The translations under genes and the position numbers were made by a program. A stretch of DNA of 64,000 bases from Colias croceus. Taxonomy: Eukaryota; Arthropoda; Insecta; Lepidoptera; Pieridae. This document shows positions 25,864 through 39,000 of this stretch, piece after piece. The stretch covers positions 6,711,001 to 6,775,000 of the forward strand of contig NC_059552.1 in NCBI RefSeq assembly GCF_905220415.1. The letters are read 5' to 3'. The first letter of the stretch is position 1; each line of letters begins with the position of its first letter. The notes below the pieces were generated by a model. It was not told where the DNA came from. It worked only from the letters and a program-made list of their open reading frames with translations, and did no database searches.

Positions 25864-27011
25864 TAGTGTATTGAAACACTAATTGTATTAAAATAAATAA
25901 CTAAACACCACTTTAGAATACATAGGAGCTGTTTTACGCTCTCTCCTGAACAAGCAAAATGGCGGAACGCAATGGCGGATTCAAACTAAAAATCATAATA
26001 TCGACGATAGAGGGCATTGATGCGGTATAAATTATAAAGACGCGTTTTAACTATATGACAGCACCTTGGACAGCACAGAAACTTTATTTAAAATGTATAT
26101 AGACTGTATATTTTAATTGTGTTTTTATATTATGATGATACTAATTAAAACATTGAAATTTGTAACTAGAACTCACATGAACTCATTAGTGAAATATGCG
26201 AAAGGGGCATTTTAACATTCAAATAAATGATTAAATTTCTAAAACTTGAACAGTCTAATGAGCTCACAATGAGCTCTAAAGCCTTGTATCCACTTGAGCA
26301 TGCTCAGGCGAATGAGTGGCTCATTTGGCCGAGCCCACGCCGAGCCGCTCATTCGCCTGAGCATGCTCAAGTGGATACAAGGCTTAACTTGAGCTACTGA
26401 AAGGCTACTGAATGTTTACCCACATGTTTACCATTACCTATGTACCATTTTACATTTTTAGTTTATTGGATTGTACTAAAATTAGTACTAAATTCTTACA
26501 AAACAAAGTATATATTAAATCATAAACATGGTACAAAATATTAATCAATATAGTATTCGCTGATGATTGAACAAAAAAAAACATTTGGACTAATACCTAT
26601 ATAACAATATTCGTTATGGTGTTTAGGATAAGAGAACAAGAAGTGTTATGTAGTTATTTATGTTAAATAAATCAAAAATATATTTAATATAATGGAAAAT
26701 AGTTGCCACAAATGTTGCCGACTGCTGAGATACCCTATTCTCCTTCTGTATCGTCTCTGTTTCAAATTATTTTATCTGTCTGTCATTCCACCACGAGTTT
26801 CTCAATGTGATGCAATTTAGTCATTGGATGCAATGTGATGTGTTCTCAAGAATATGTCAAAATTCTAATCATTTGTCAAAATAAAAACATCAAAACATGT
26901 CAATTTAATAAATACACAGTTGAAAAATGCGAAAATAATTTATTTCTTAAATATATAAATAGGCAACATAGTATTATTGTTATTTAAAAATTGCATAGCA
27001 AAGTAAAAGTC
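25864..27011. promoter_or_regulatory. Divergent intergenic region between Ube2q and Dhx34
   Basis: The two genes are transcribed away from each other from about 1.15 kb, so this must contain both promoters unless there are further upstream exons. It contains the hairpin at 26281-26383. I see no convincing TATA or DPE element. Confidence 0.5.
26281..26383. mobile_element. Near-perfect hairpin, 42-bp arms, likely short foldback MITE
   Basis: Left arm 26281-26322 begins GCCTTGTATCCACTTGAGCA; the right arm 26342-26383 is its reverse complement with one mismatch, and the loop is 19 nt. The high similarity of the arms suggests recent insertion or a foldback element. Flanks do not give a clear target duplication. 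Confidence 0.7.
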
Positions 27012-30000
27012 ATGGATAGAAAGTCTAGACATCAGAGATATTCTTCAAAACGAAGACGATCACGCTCTCGGAGCACCGAGCGACGAGACAGAGTTAAAAT
27101 AAGAAAAAGAGCACCATCTCCTACCACTACTGCTGATATTATTGAAGAAACTGAAGATTTTAGTTTCTTAAATTATAAGCGAAACTTAAATAAAATGATA
27201 CAATACAGTAACGATACAAATACGGTTGCAAATAGTATTGACGACTTTTGGATTTTTGTTAAAAAGTATGAAGCTACTTTGAGAAAAGCTGGAAAGCCAA
27301 TCATACCAGAAACTCATGATACAAACACAAACAATTCTGAAATAAAGCAATCGTTTTCAAAAACTGACTGTATTAATTTTAAAGTAAAAATAAAATTTAT
27401 GGACACAGTATATGATGATAGAAGCAAAAGAAGATTAGACGAAAGGAAATTTAAAGTGTTCCTTAACATTATTTCCATTTATATTGACTTTAAAAACAAG
27501 GAAAAATTTGATAAACTAAAAAAATTAAGGAAAGCACAAAAAGAACTGCCTGTTGCAAAATATAGGTATGCAGATGTTATTATAATACTATCTCATTATT
27601 AGACATCGGATTATATGCATTTGCATGTTTGCATATGCAAATGCATATAACTCTCTAATTACGCCGTTAGTGCATATTTTAGCCTATTTCCTCCAATCGT
27701 GCATATTTCGTTAAGTAGGGGGAGTTTTAATTGGTTGACAAACCTTTATTAGCCAATCAGAACGCTCAGCGAGTAAACAAACACTACTTTGGCATGGTAA
27801 AATAGCAAAAAATCACGAAATGGGCTCCATTTAAGTAAATTTTGAGCCATTGAAAATAGGGCTAGATTACCCTTTTGGGGCTAAAAACTTAAAACACGGG
27901 TTGAATTCCAAAAAAGGCCTAGATTTACCCCGAAAGGTGGCAACACTGGGCTCGCGGGTGAAAAACGTCACAAATTTGCGCTCGAAAATTTGCTAAAAAA
28001 GCTTAATTGTATATTGCCACAAAAACTATACTTAATTTTAAGAAAACTTCGCTGTTTTTTGATTTTGTATTGTGCATATTTTAGGCATATCGGCCGTTTT
28101 TATTGCATATTTCGGCCTTTTTTAGTGCATATTTGCATGCATATTTTGGCATTTTGTTAGTGCATATAATCCGATGTCTACTCATTATGATATTAATTTT
28201 ATAAATACCTACAATCATACGACATTTGACCAATTTCTTATATTGTTGATTTCTATAGATGAAAAATTAAAATTATTTTGAGAAATTTGTAATTTTAGGA
28301 ATGAAATTGTATCAGCTGTGCAGAATGAGAAAGTAGTAGTTGTGGCTGGTGACACAGGATGTGGAAAGTCTACTCAGGTTCCTCAATATCTTCATGAAGC
28401 TGGTTTTCAAAATATTGGTAAGCAAATGTAGAAATTGTTGATATTCACGTTTGAACTACAGTTCCCAAAAACAATGGAGGTTCACAAATTGTAGCAGAGA
28501 TATATTGAAATATGTATTGAATTAAATATATATTTTTATACAAATCTGATGCGTGTGCGAATTGAGTACCAAAAAAAGATCCCACATGAAATCAGTAAAA
28601 ATCAATATTGATTTCAATATCTATTCTAAAATCTATTTTTACTGATTGCATGTGGGATATGCTTTTGGTATTCAATTATAGTTATCCTACGCCCACTTGA
28701 AAAATAAAAGAAAAGAGCTTCACCTATCAATGCCCCAATTTACAAGTCTTTGATAACTTCCATATGGTCCAAACTCATGTTTTTTAATATCTAACATTTA
28801 TATATAACACTAGCTGTGCTCCGCGGTTTTACCTGCAGTGCTCCGCTCCTGTTGGTCTTAGCGAGATGATGGCTATTAGGGCTATCTAACACTGAAAATT
28901 TTATTTAAGGTGATTGCTACGATCTGTTCCCAGCCAATGTCCCGCTAGATGGCGCTGAATTCTACATTTCTAGTTTATTTGAGTTTTTGCGTAATTGGAA
29001 AAGATTAAGGTCGTAGGAATAGTCATGGCGATTACTGAATATTATATTTTATTTAAATATGTCATATCATTGCCTTAAAATCCACCCAATTCGGTAAAAT
29101 CATGCGTTTTAACATCTGTCATTGCATACAGGGTCGTTTACACACACAGACGTATACAAAAATGATAAAGATTGAACTCTAGATGGCGTGAATGTAAAAC
29201 AAGTTTGGCGTGTATGTATTTGAGTAGTTAGTAGCATATTATATTCTGAATTTCTGATCCATGCCTATTCACTCAAAACTACCTAATAACACTAATGATT
29301 TGTAACAGTAAATTATTTCAATAGGTAGGTATTTGAACATTTCCCAACAAGACGTAAGAATAATTATTCGTAGGTATACAAGATACAATAACAAATCTAA
29401 TACACTATTTATTATTTTATTATTTACTAGCGGTCCGCCCCGGCTTCGCCCGTGGTACATGTTTACGTTTTCTCTCCATAAGAAGTAAGAACCATCCTCG
29501 TACTTCAAGGAATATAATAAAAAAAGAATTATCGAAATCGGTTCAGCCGTTCTCGAGTTATGCGCTTACCAACACATTTTGCGATTCATTTTTATATTAG
29601 ACTAGCGGTCCGCCCCGGCTTCGCCCGTGGTACATGTTTACGTTTTCTCTACATAAGAACCATCCTCGTACTTCAAGGAATATAATAAAAAAAGAATTAT
29701 CGAAATCGGTTCAGCCGTTCTCGAGTTATGCGCTTACCAACACATTTTGCGATTCATTTATATATATATAAGATTATGTGAAAATAACCAGGAAGGTGAA
29801 AAACATATTTACGAAAACATAGTAACATATGGCTATCGCTACAATAATTATATTTCAATTTTATCTTTTTATACCTAGTAGAACTGGCCGACGAATAAAA
29901 AAAATCGTATTAGAATACAATATATTACGGAACAAAAAAAGGATTGTAACTGAATTAGGTAGGTATGTTTGTTTCTGGGCGCACCGTTTTCGACGACGCG

Positions 30001-33000
30001 ACGCGACGCGCGACGTAAGCGTATAGGTATAGGTACCTACTTTGCTAAAACAAACTAATAAAATTGTGTGTCTGTCTGAAAATTCGGAAAAGCATATTTT
30101 GCAAGTTTGTGATTACTTTGATAGTTTACCGATTTATAATAATTGTAATTGTAATTGTATAATATATAATTTGCAATGTGGTGAAATTTCATAAAAATCA
30201 CGGGCCAATTTTTTGTTTTGAATCCCACCGAAAATATAATTGCGTTATTAGAATAATTAATTACTATACCTACCCACGATCAATTATTACAATATAGTCT
30301 CAAATGCATACTAGAGAAATATTGCAATTTGATTCAATTAAAATGCATAGCATACAAAAATAAATTCACAACACAAGAAATTCCGCGCGCAAATCATAGC
30401 GCGTGTCAATGAAATCAAGAATGTTTTATATCAAGCCGACGCGGACGAGCGACGACGCGACGCCGAACAAAAGTACCTACGACGGACGACCACGCTTCGA
30501 GTTGCCAAACACACAGCCAAACAACAATAATGAGTAATAAATTGTTTACAAAAAAAACAAGTTTTCCATTTTTCTGTATGAGTAGACAGAACTTCAAAAC
30601 GCCACCTGCTACGGTTTATATTATGAACGATGGTTATAAAAATAAAAGTTATATTTGTTGGTGTAAACTATTTTATTGATCAATAATTTTGGAATTTAAA
30701 ACTGTCAACATTGATTACAATAAAACGCAGTTTTATTTTATTACACTATTGTTTTTTATCAAAACATGTATTTGAAGTACAATACCTACCATATAATATT
30801 ATGCTGATCCAAGCATTTTCACTCAAAACTAATATCACTAATGATTTGTAAAAGTAAATTATTTCAATATACATTTCATAACCAACAAGTAAGAATAATT
30901 ATTATTATTCCTACCTACAACAACAAACCTAAAACACTATTTACTATGGGAAAATAACCAGGAAGGTGAAAAACATTATATTATTATTTACGATTTCGAC
31001 GCACTCGACTTTTAGTAAAATATAGGTAGTAGGTAAACATAATATTATGGTTTTGATTTTTGCTACTAGTATAAGAAAACTGCGTGTTCAAACTACTTGT
31101 TTGTCTGTCTGAAAATTCGGAAGTACTTTGGTAGTTTACCGATTTATAATAATATTGTATATATCGTTGTTTAAAAAATATTCAAACACAATAAAATATG
31201 ATATACTGATTTATCACTGGTTTCAGTGATGAACTGATGAGTCAATGTTAGCCACTATGCTTTCGTCATACGTGTGTATGATTGATGTGATTTGCAACGT
31301 GGTGATATTTCAGAAAAATCACGGGTCAAATTGTCCCACCGAAAATATAACTGCGTTATAAGAATAACTATACCTACGATAAATTATACATAATACAATA
31401 TAGTCTCAAATGCATACTAGTGAAATATTTTATTTGAATCAATAAAATAAAAAAAAAATAAAAAAATAATAATAATACAAAAATAAATTCACAACACAAG
31501 AAAATCCGCGCGCAAATCATAGCGCGTGACAATGAAATCAAGAACTTTCGAGCCGACGCGACGCGGACGACGAAGGAGCCTAACAAAAGTACCTACAATC
31601 ATAGGCGGCTCGTGACAAAATTGTATGGCCGTGTTCACTTGAAATAAAACAACGAAAATAGGTACCTACAATAGCGTTAGCAGTACAAAAAAAATGAGCA
31701 CCACATTATAAATGTCTATTTATACACTAAAAATTATAGAGTATTTCAAAACGAATTCAATTATTATTTAGCAATAATTAGAAAATCCCCGAATTTGCAT
31801 TCGTGATCGTATTCATAGTGTTTGTCTACACTAATATTATAAAGAGGAAAACTTTGTTTGTTTGTTTGATTGTAATGAATAGGCTCATAAACTACTGGAC
31901 ATTTTACCAATGTTTGCAAGTTTGTGATTACTTTGATAGTTTACCGATTTATAATAATTGTATACTTATATCATTGTTTAAAAATATTCAAACACAATAT
32001 GATATAGGTACTGATTTATCACTGGTTTCAGTGATGAACTGATGAGTCAATGTTAGCCACAATACTAATCACTTTCGTCATACATGTGTATGAACTATGA
32101 TTGATGTGATTTGCAATGTGGTGAAATTTCATAAAAATCACGGGCCAATTTTTTGTTTTGAATCCCACCGAAAATACATATTATATTACTAATTGCGTTA
32201 TTAGAATAATTAATTACTATACCCACGATCAATTATTACAATTTACAATATAGTCTCAAATGCATACTAGAGAAACATTGCAATTTGAATCAATTAAAAT
32301 GCATAGCATACAAAAATAAATTCACAACACAAGAAATTCCGCGCGCAAATCATAGCGCGTGTCAATGAAATCAAGAATGTAATTTATATCAAGCCGACGA
32401 CGACGCCGAACTAAAGTACCTACAGTACCATTTACCTTCAGTGTACAATACAGTTTACAGACCTACGACGGACGAACAATAATGAGTAATAAATTGTTTA
32501 CAAAAAAAAACATAGTTTCTAAGGTCATTAGTTTTATTTTATTTTATTGTTATTTTCTTTGAACGATTGGAAATGAAATTACTCAATTTTTACACAGAAC
32601 TTTGATTTATTAGAATTATGCTCATTATGTATAAGATAACGAACGCGAATGCACGACATCTAGCGCGTCTTATGTCTAAACATCGCCTTTCGTTTAAACA
32701 TTGACGCGCTAGATCTGTAATAAGTATATAGTCTATGCGCTAGATGTCGTGCTTTATGTCGTGTTTCGCTTGGCAAAAGTCACGCACACTACTGTAGAAG
32801 TGTCAAATTTTTCCGGTATTTTACTGTTGTTTTTCTAAGTAAATATTGTAAATTATTGATTAAAAAGGTCGAACGCGCACACATTTCATTATAGAGAAGT
32901 GATAAAATGATTAGTTTTAAAGAAATAGTGTCTGTGTTAAGTGTTTAGAGGTAATCAAAAATGTATGGAGGGACGGTCGGAACATCCACCTTAAATCGGA

Positions 33001-36000
33001 CCAGTAGCTCCCGAGATAGCGTGTTCAAACAAACAAATTCTTCAGCTTTATAATATTAGTATAGATTATTATATAACATAAAATTTTCAGCTTGTACACA
33101 ACCAAGAAGAATAGCATGTGTATCATTATCAAAACGTGTTGCGTTTGAAATGCTGTCACAATTTGAAACTAAAGTTGGGTATCAGATCCGGTTTGAGAAG
33201 AGCAAAACTGCAGATACAAGTATTTGTTTTATTACTGAAGGACTCTTATTGAGGCAGGTATTGGAATTTATATTTCTTCATTATTGTACATTAATTAAGA
33301 AAGATAATAGAATATTAATTATTTCATACATTTATTTTTCTGGTGATTTCCGAGTGAATATAAAATTGTCTTTACATGTACTAAGTGTTTTAACAGACAA
33401 ACGGCAAGTTGCAAACGGCAGAGGTTACATCAGTTGTCGCCACATGTCAACGGCAGTCGGCGGCACGTCGACGGCAGCAGTCAATATGTCGACGGCTGCC
33501 GTCGACAAGTGGCGACGCTTGCAGTTTTGTATTGACGGCAAACTGCAAGCGTTTGATGTTTGACGGCTTCCGTTTTTGCCTAACGACGTCTTGGCTGAAG
33601 TAGCCTCTGCCCTTCGCAACTTTCCGTTCGTCTGTTAGAACTCTAACTGTATTGTACATATTATGTGCCAGATATGTTATTTTACACTTATCATTTTCAA
33701 AAAAACATTAAGATTTGCAATAACAAGATTTTTTATGCATAATTTCAGATGTCCTCAGAAAACTTACCAAATTATGATGTCATTATATTAGATGAGATCC
33801 ATGAAAGACATTTAATGGGTGATTTCTTGTTGGGAGTATTAAAGTGCCTTATTCATACCAGAAGTGATATTAAACTAGTTTTGATGTCAGCAACAATTAA
33901 TATACAATTGTTTGAAGATTATTTTAGCGCTGAATCTGCTGTTGTTATTCAAGTAAGTTTTAAACTAATTAAAATTGAGATACATTCATAAATACTTGAA
34001 AAAGTTTAAACATGAATAAAAAAGTTTTTGGGTATGAATACCTGCATTATTTTTTATAAGGAATGTGTGTGTGTGTTTTATATATTAAACAACCCTTAAG
34101 TCAACAATTGTTTGCATGATTTTTTAAACAGCATATCAAGTAAATTCCTCAATATTAAATAAATCAATTAATAAGTAAAAAAAAACATTTCAGGTGCCTG
34201 GTAGACTATTTCCCATAGAACTGCACTATAAGCCAGTATTAATTGACGAGAAGCCCACAAGAGACGATCGGCTTGATCCACAGCCTTATGTGCAAATTAT
34301 GAGCTTGATTGATAATAAATACCCAAGTGAGTGCGAAAGAAATTAAATTTACCTGTATAAATCTATCTGTAATATTGTGTAGAGGGAATATTTATATTTT
34401 TGTATGTACTGTTACATAAGCTCAAGAACTATTGCCAAATTAAGCCTTTTAAGCCTTATCTTCACTGTCTTTGAAAATTATCGCTTCTTTTCGTTGTTTA
34501 AACCTATTCCAACCTGGGTAGAGCCTAGGCGAGTGGTTCATTAAAATTCTAATCTAATATAATAATGATTCATTAAAATGAATAAGAAAATTCAGTCAGA
34601 AATAAATACATTTATGAATACATAAATTTTATAAGCTATAATTTTACATTTCAGGCGACGAAAGAGGTGACCTCTTGATTTTCATGTCTGGAGTTCAAGA
34701 AATAACTGCTATTTGTGACGCAGCACAGCAATATGCTGAGAAAAATAAGTCTTGGATTGTCCTTCCGTTACATAGTGGACTCTCATTGGTTGAACAGGAT
34801 AAGGTAAGATATATTATTAACCGACTAGCTTACCGCCCGCGGCTTCGCCCGCTTTGTCTAAAACCTAATAAATTATATACTAAATATTCCTCTTGAATCA
34901 CTCTATCTATTAAAAAAACCGCATCAAAATCCGTTGCGTAGTTTTAAAGATTTTAGCATACAAAGGGACATAGGGACAGAGAAAGCGACTTTGTTTTATA
35001 CTATGTAGTGAAGATTGAGCACACATTGAAGAAATACAATTAACAATTATTATAGTATTTACAATGTAATGTCAAATCAAAATCATAATTTATATATTTA
35101 CTTGTGTTTTTAAATAAATAACCTGTAACAATACTAGCTTTAAGCCCGTGGCTTCGCTCGCTTTGTTTAAAACTTATCAAAAAGCTTCCTATAGAACCTA
35201 TCCATAAAAAAAAATGTTGTGCGTAAAATTGCAATATTTTTCAGGTATTCGATTATCCACCAGAGGGCGTGAGGAAGTGCATTGTATCCACAAATATAGC
35301 TGAAACATCGGTCACGATAGATGGTATACGATTTGTGGTAGATTCAGGGAAGGTAAGTAATATATTATTTTATGATCTACTAGCTGTGCCGCGCGGTTTC
35401 ACCCGCGTGGCTCCGCTCCTGTTGGTCTTAGCGTGGTAATATATAGCCGATATTAGTAGAAATTTAGCATAAAGTGTGAATTCAACAAAATTTTATTTAG
35501 ATTTCAAAAAATATTTTTTTGTTTATAATAAGGCAACAGTATCCAAAACTTATTTATAGGTAAAAGAAATGAGTTACGACGCATCTACGAAGATGCAGAG
35601 GCTCAAAGAATTTTGGATATCGAAAGCGAGCGCTGATCAGAGGAAAGGCAGAGCAGGAAGAACGGGTAATTTATTTTTAATGTGTATTCCAGATTATTAA
35701 TATTTAATAAGATTGAAACTGAAACTGATGGCATTTTCATATGCTTTTTTAAATAGAAATAAAAAATTGGCCATGTGTGAATTATATTCTCTCCCTTACA
35801 TCCGTGTGTTCGGTAAAAATTTTCATCCTTCCATTCCTTTTATGACCGCTGCCAAACTTTGATTAACATTATTTTTTGTTATAGTGGCCATTTAAATATA
35901 TCATCTCTGATATATATTCAACTAGCTTACCGCGCGCGGCTTCGCCCGCTTTGTCTAAAACCTAATAAATTATATACTAAAACCTTCCTCTTGAATCACT

Positions 36001-39000
36001 CCTATTAAAAATTACAAATGGACATAGGGACAGAGAAAGCGACTTTGTTTTATACTATGTAGTGATGATAATTGATATCTTATTATCACCATTCATAAGA
36101 CAGACTCATGGGCAGATAGAAAGTCAAGTCTCCTGTTTCAGTAGATAGATTACCGTATTACCTGTGGGTACTTTGGCCTGAAAAATAATAATATAACAAA
36201 AAAAATAATTTCCAGGTCCCGGCGTATGTTACCGGATATACTCCGAAAACCAATACACCGATATGGATGCATTCAGCACTCCAGAAGTGTCAAGGGTGCC
36301 GCTGGCTTCACTATTGTTGCTCATGAGTTCTCTGGGCGTGAACGATGTTAGACGATTCCCTTTTATAGATGCACCCCCGGAAGATGCGATTGAAGAATCA
36401 CTATTGGAATTGAAACAACATGTAAGTAGTCTAATTTTGACATACGAATTAGTATTGTGGTGTAAATAAAAATAAATAATTAAATAATAGAAAAAATAGA
36501 TTACGAGGCAGGATTTTTACCTGCGTCATTCGCTTTGCCGGGCAAGAAGAGAAAATTGGAAATGCTTTAAAAACGTCAAATCTCTTTTTATTTATTGATT
36601 GTGGAATTAAAAAAAGGGTTTTATTTAAACTAAAATGTTTATTGTAAAAGCCAAACTTGACACATTTTTTTATTTCACCTTGATTGAACATTTAAGTTGT
36701 TTATTTGAGGGTGTAATCTACGGAACCTATTTAATAATTCACTAATAATGTCATATTGTTAGTGCTTCGTGCACGTACGCACGTAAGTATGCGACTAAAA
36801 CCACGGCGTGCACCAAATCTAATATTGTTTACGCTGTCACATAGATAGCGTTAATAAATATAAAAGACTACCGGGCCGCCCCGGCTTCGCCCGTGGTACA
36901 TGTTAACGTTTTCTCTCCATAAGAACCATCCTTGTACTTTAAGGAATATAATAAAAAAATAATTATCGAAATCGGTCCACCCGTTCACGCGTGATGCCGT
37001 GACAACGCGAAACGGGTTTCATTTTTATATATGTAGACTAGCGGTCCGCCCCGGCTTCGCCCGTGGTACATATTTACGTTTTCTCTACATAAGAACCATC
37101 CTCGTTCTTCAAGGAATATAATAAAAAAAGAATTATCGAAATCGGTCCACCCGTTCTCGAGTTATTCGCTTACCAACACATTATGCGATTTATTTTTATA
37201 TCATAATATAATAAAAGTCCCAGCATGGTTTTTAATATCTAAATTCTTTCCAGGGAGCATTAACATCGAATGAAAAACTGACAGCCCTAGGCAAGGCATT
37301 AGCCAACCTTCCCGTAGAAGTATCTCTAGCTAAAGCCCTGGTGGTAGGATCTGCTACTTTACCTCCACATAAGTTGGATTCCGCTTTGGCCTTAACAGCT
37401 GCTTTGGGTATAAGGTCCATTTATACAACGAGAGCGCATAGAGATTTTGAATGTGAGGTAAGTTTTTATGGGTAGGAATATTTGGATAACCTTGCGTGTA
37501 TTATTGTTTTGATAAAGAAATGTGAGTGTTCCTATAAAACTATAATTCAAATTTTATTTAATAAATTATGTTAATAACTTTTAGAAGGAAGGATCAAACA
37601 TCACAATTTTCAAGGATCATATTTTGAAATCAGATTATTTAATATAATACCTCTCTACCTAATCAAATCCGCCTCCTTGGTACAGGGGTTGACGCGTGAG
37701 CGTAGAACCGAGGGGTCCTGGGTTCGATTCCCGGTGGAGACGAAGAAAAAAAAATGTCTCGGTCTGGTAGGACACAGAAGGCTGATCACCTACTTGTCCC
37801 TAAAAGAAAAATCGATCAGTGAAACAGATGTATGCATAATGCATCTGCCCCTTACCCCACTACGGGGACATGGGACTTCACTACCTAATCAAATTACAAA
37901 TTGCTCTTCTATACATATATCATTTTTAGAGCGGCTTAATTTCCAAGCATGTCTGTTTAACCTTTACTATAATTTTAAAACGCACGTATAGTCGAGCCAA
38001 TTTAATAGGCAACATTTGACGTCTATCAATTTTATCTTCGAAGAGATGTAACTTGCATAAAAACATCGATTAAAGTGAATTAATCGATACGGATTTGAAA
38101 CATTTGTCAATCGAATTTATTAATTTATGATGATTTTTATTCACAAGTAATCAATGCATTCGATTCTAGATGTCAGATTTCGATTTTTAGAGTAACATCT
38201 CTGGTATTTAAAAAGAAAAAAGGTTTATTGACACAAAATTGTAGCGACGTCAGTTCTTCAATTCAGAAATTGTTTATTATGTTTAGAATGGTTTATCAGT
38301 AAAATGAAATCTTAAAATTACTTGTATTGGTCATTATTATTATAAATATGTAATCGTAATTTAAAAAAGAAGCAAATGTGCAGTACTAACAAAACGAAAT
38401 ATCATGTTATTCTATGTCGTCGTTACTAGGTTATGTTGTTGAATTTTGTTGAACTGTCAAATGTTGCCTATTAAAATGGCTCTACTATAATTTTAAACAA
38501 ATTTAACATAACTCCATTTTTTTAAATGGGCTTATACTACTTTTATATTTTTATTTCAGAATGCTAGAAAACCAGATGAATCAGATCACGGGGATCCCAT
38601 AACCTTAATATCTCTATATTGCGCTTGGCTAAAGGAAAAGAGTAAAGGAGGGGGAAGGGCGTGGTGTAGACGACGAGGGATAGAGGAACAGAGGTTATAC
38701 GAGCTCACCAAACTGGCTGCGCAATTGAAGAACTTATTACAGGTGAATAAGGTTCATTTTTAAACTCGTAGTCTTTATTCTGCGTGGTAGAAAAGGAAGA
38801 TTAAGGGAATAATAAGTTTAAGAAATTTGCTGCGCAATTGAAGACCTTATTGTAGATGAGTAGGAGTCATTTTTAACTTTATTGTAGGTAAATAAGACTC
38901 ACTTTTAAATTGGCGTTCCTGATGCGTGATTTCAATTATTTTATAACCGAATTATGTGCAGATATTTTCTTATGTTGCTTTCTATATATTGTTTGTGCCA

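Larger units (their letters stand above)
29268..30560. repeat. Diverged tandem triplication in Dhx34 intron 2, copy A
   Basis: Shares with copies B and C the segments GATAGTTTACCGATTTATAA, ACAATATAGTCTCAAATGCA and CCGCGCGCAAATCATAGCGC, in the same order and orientation. Copy A also carries two inserted GGTCCGCCCCGG repeats (29427-29773). Confidence 0.75.

Noticed and set aside
33409..33659. Overlapping ORFs on both strands rich in Arg, Ser and Thr
   Set aside because: They arise from the GC-rich Harbinger-like MITE; the inverted repeat produces mirror ORFs.
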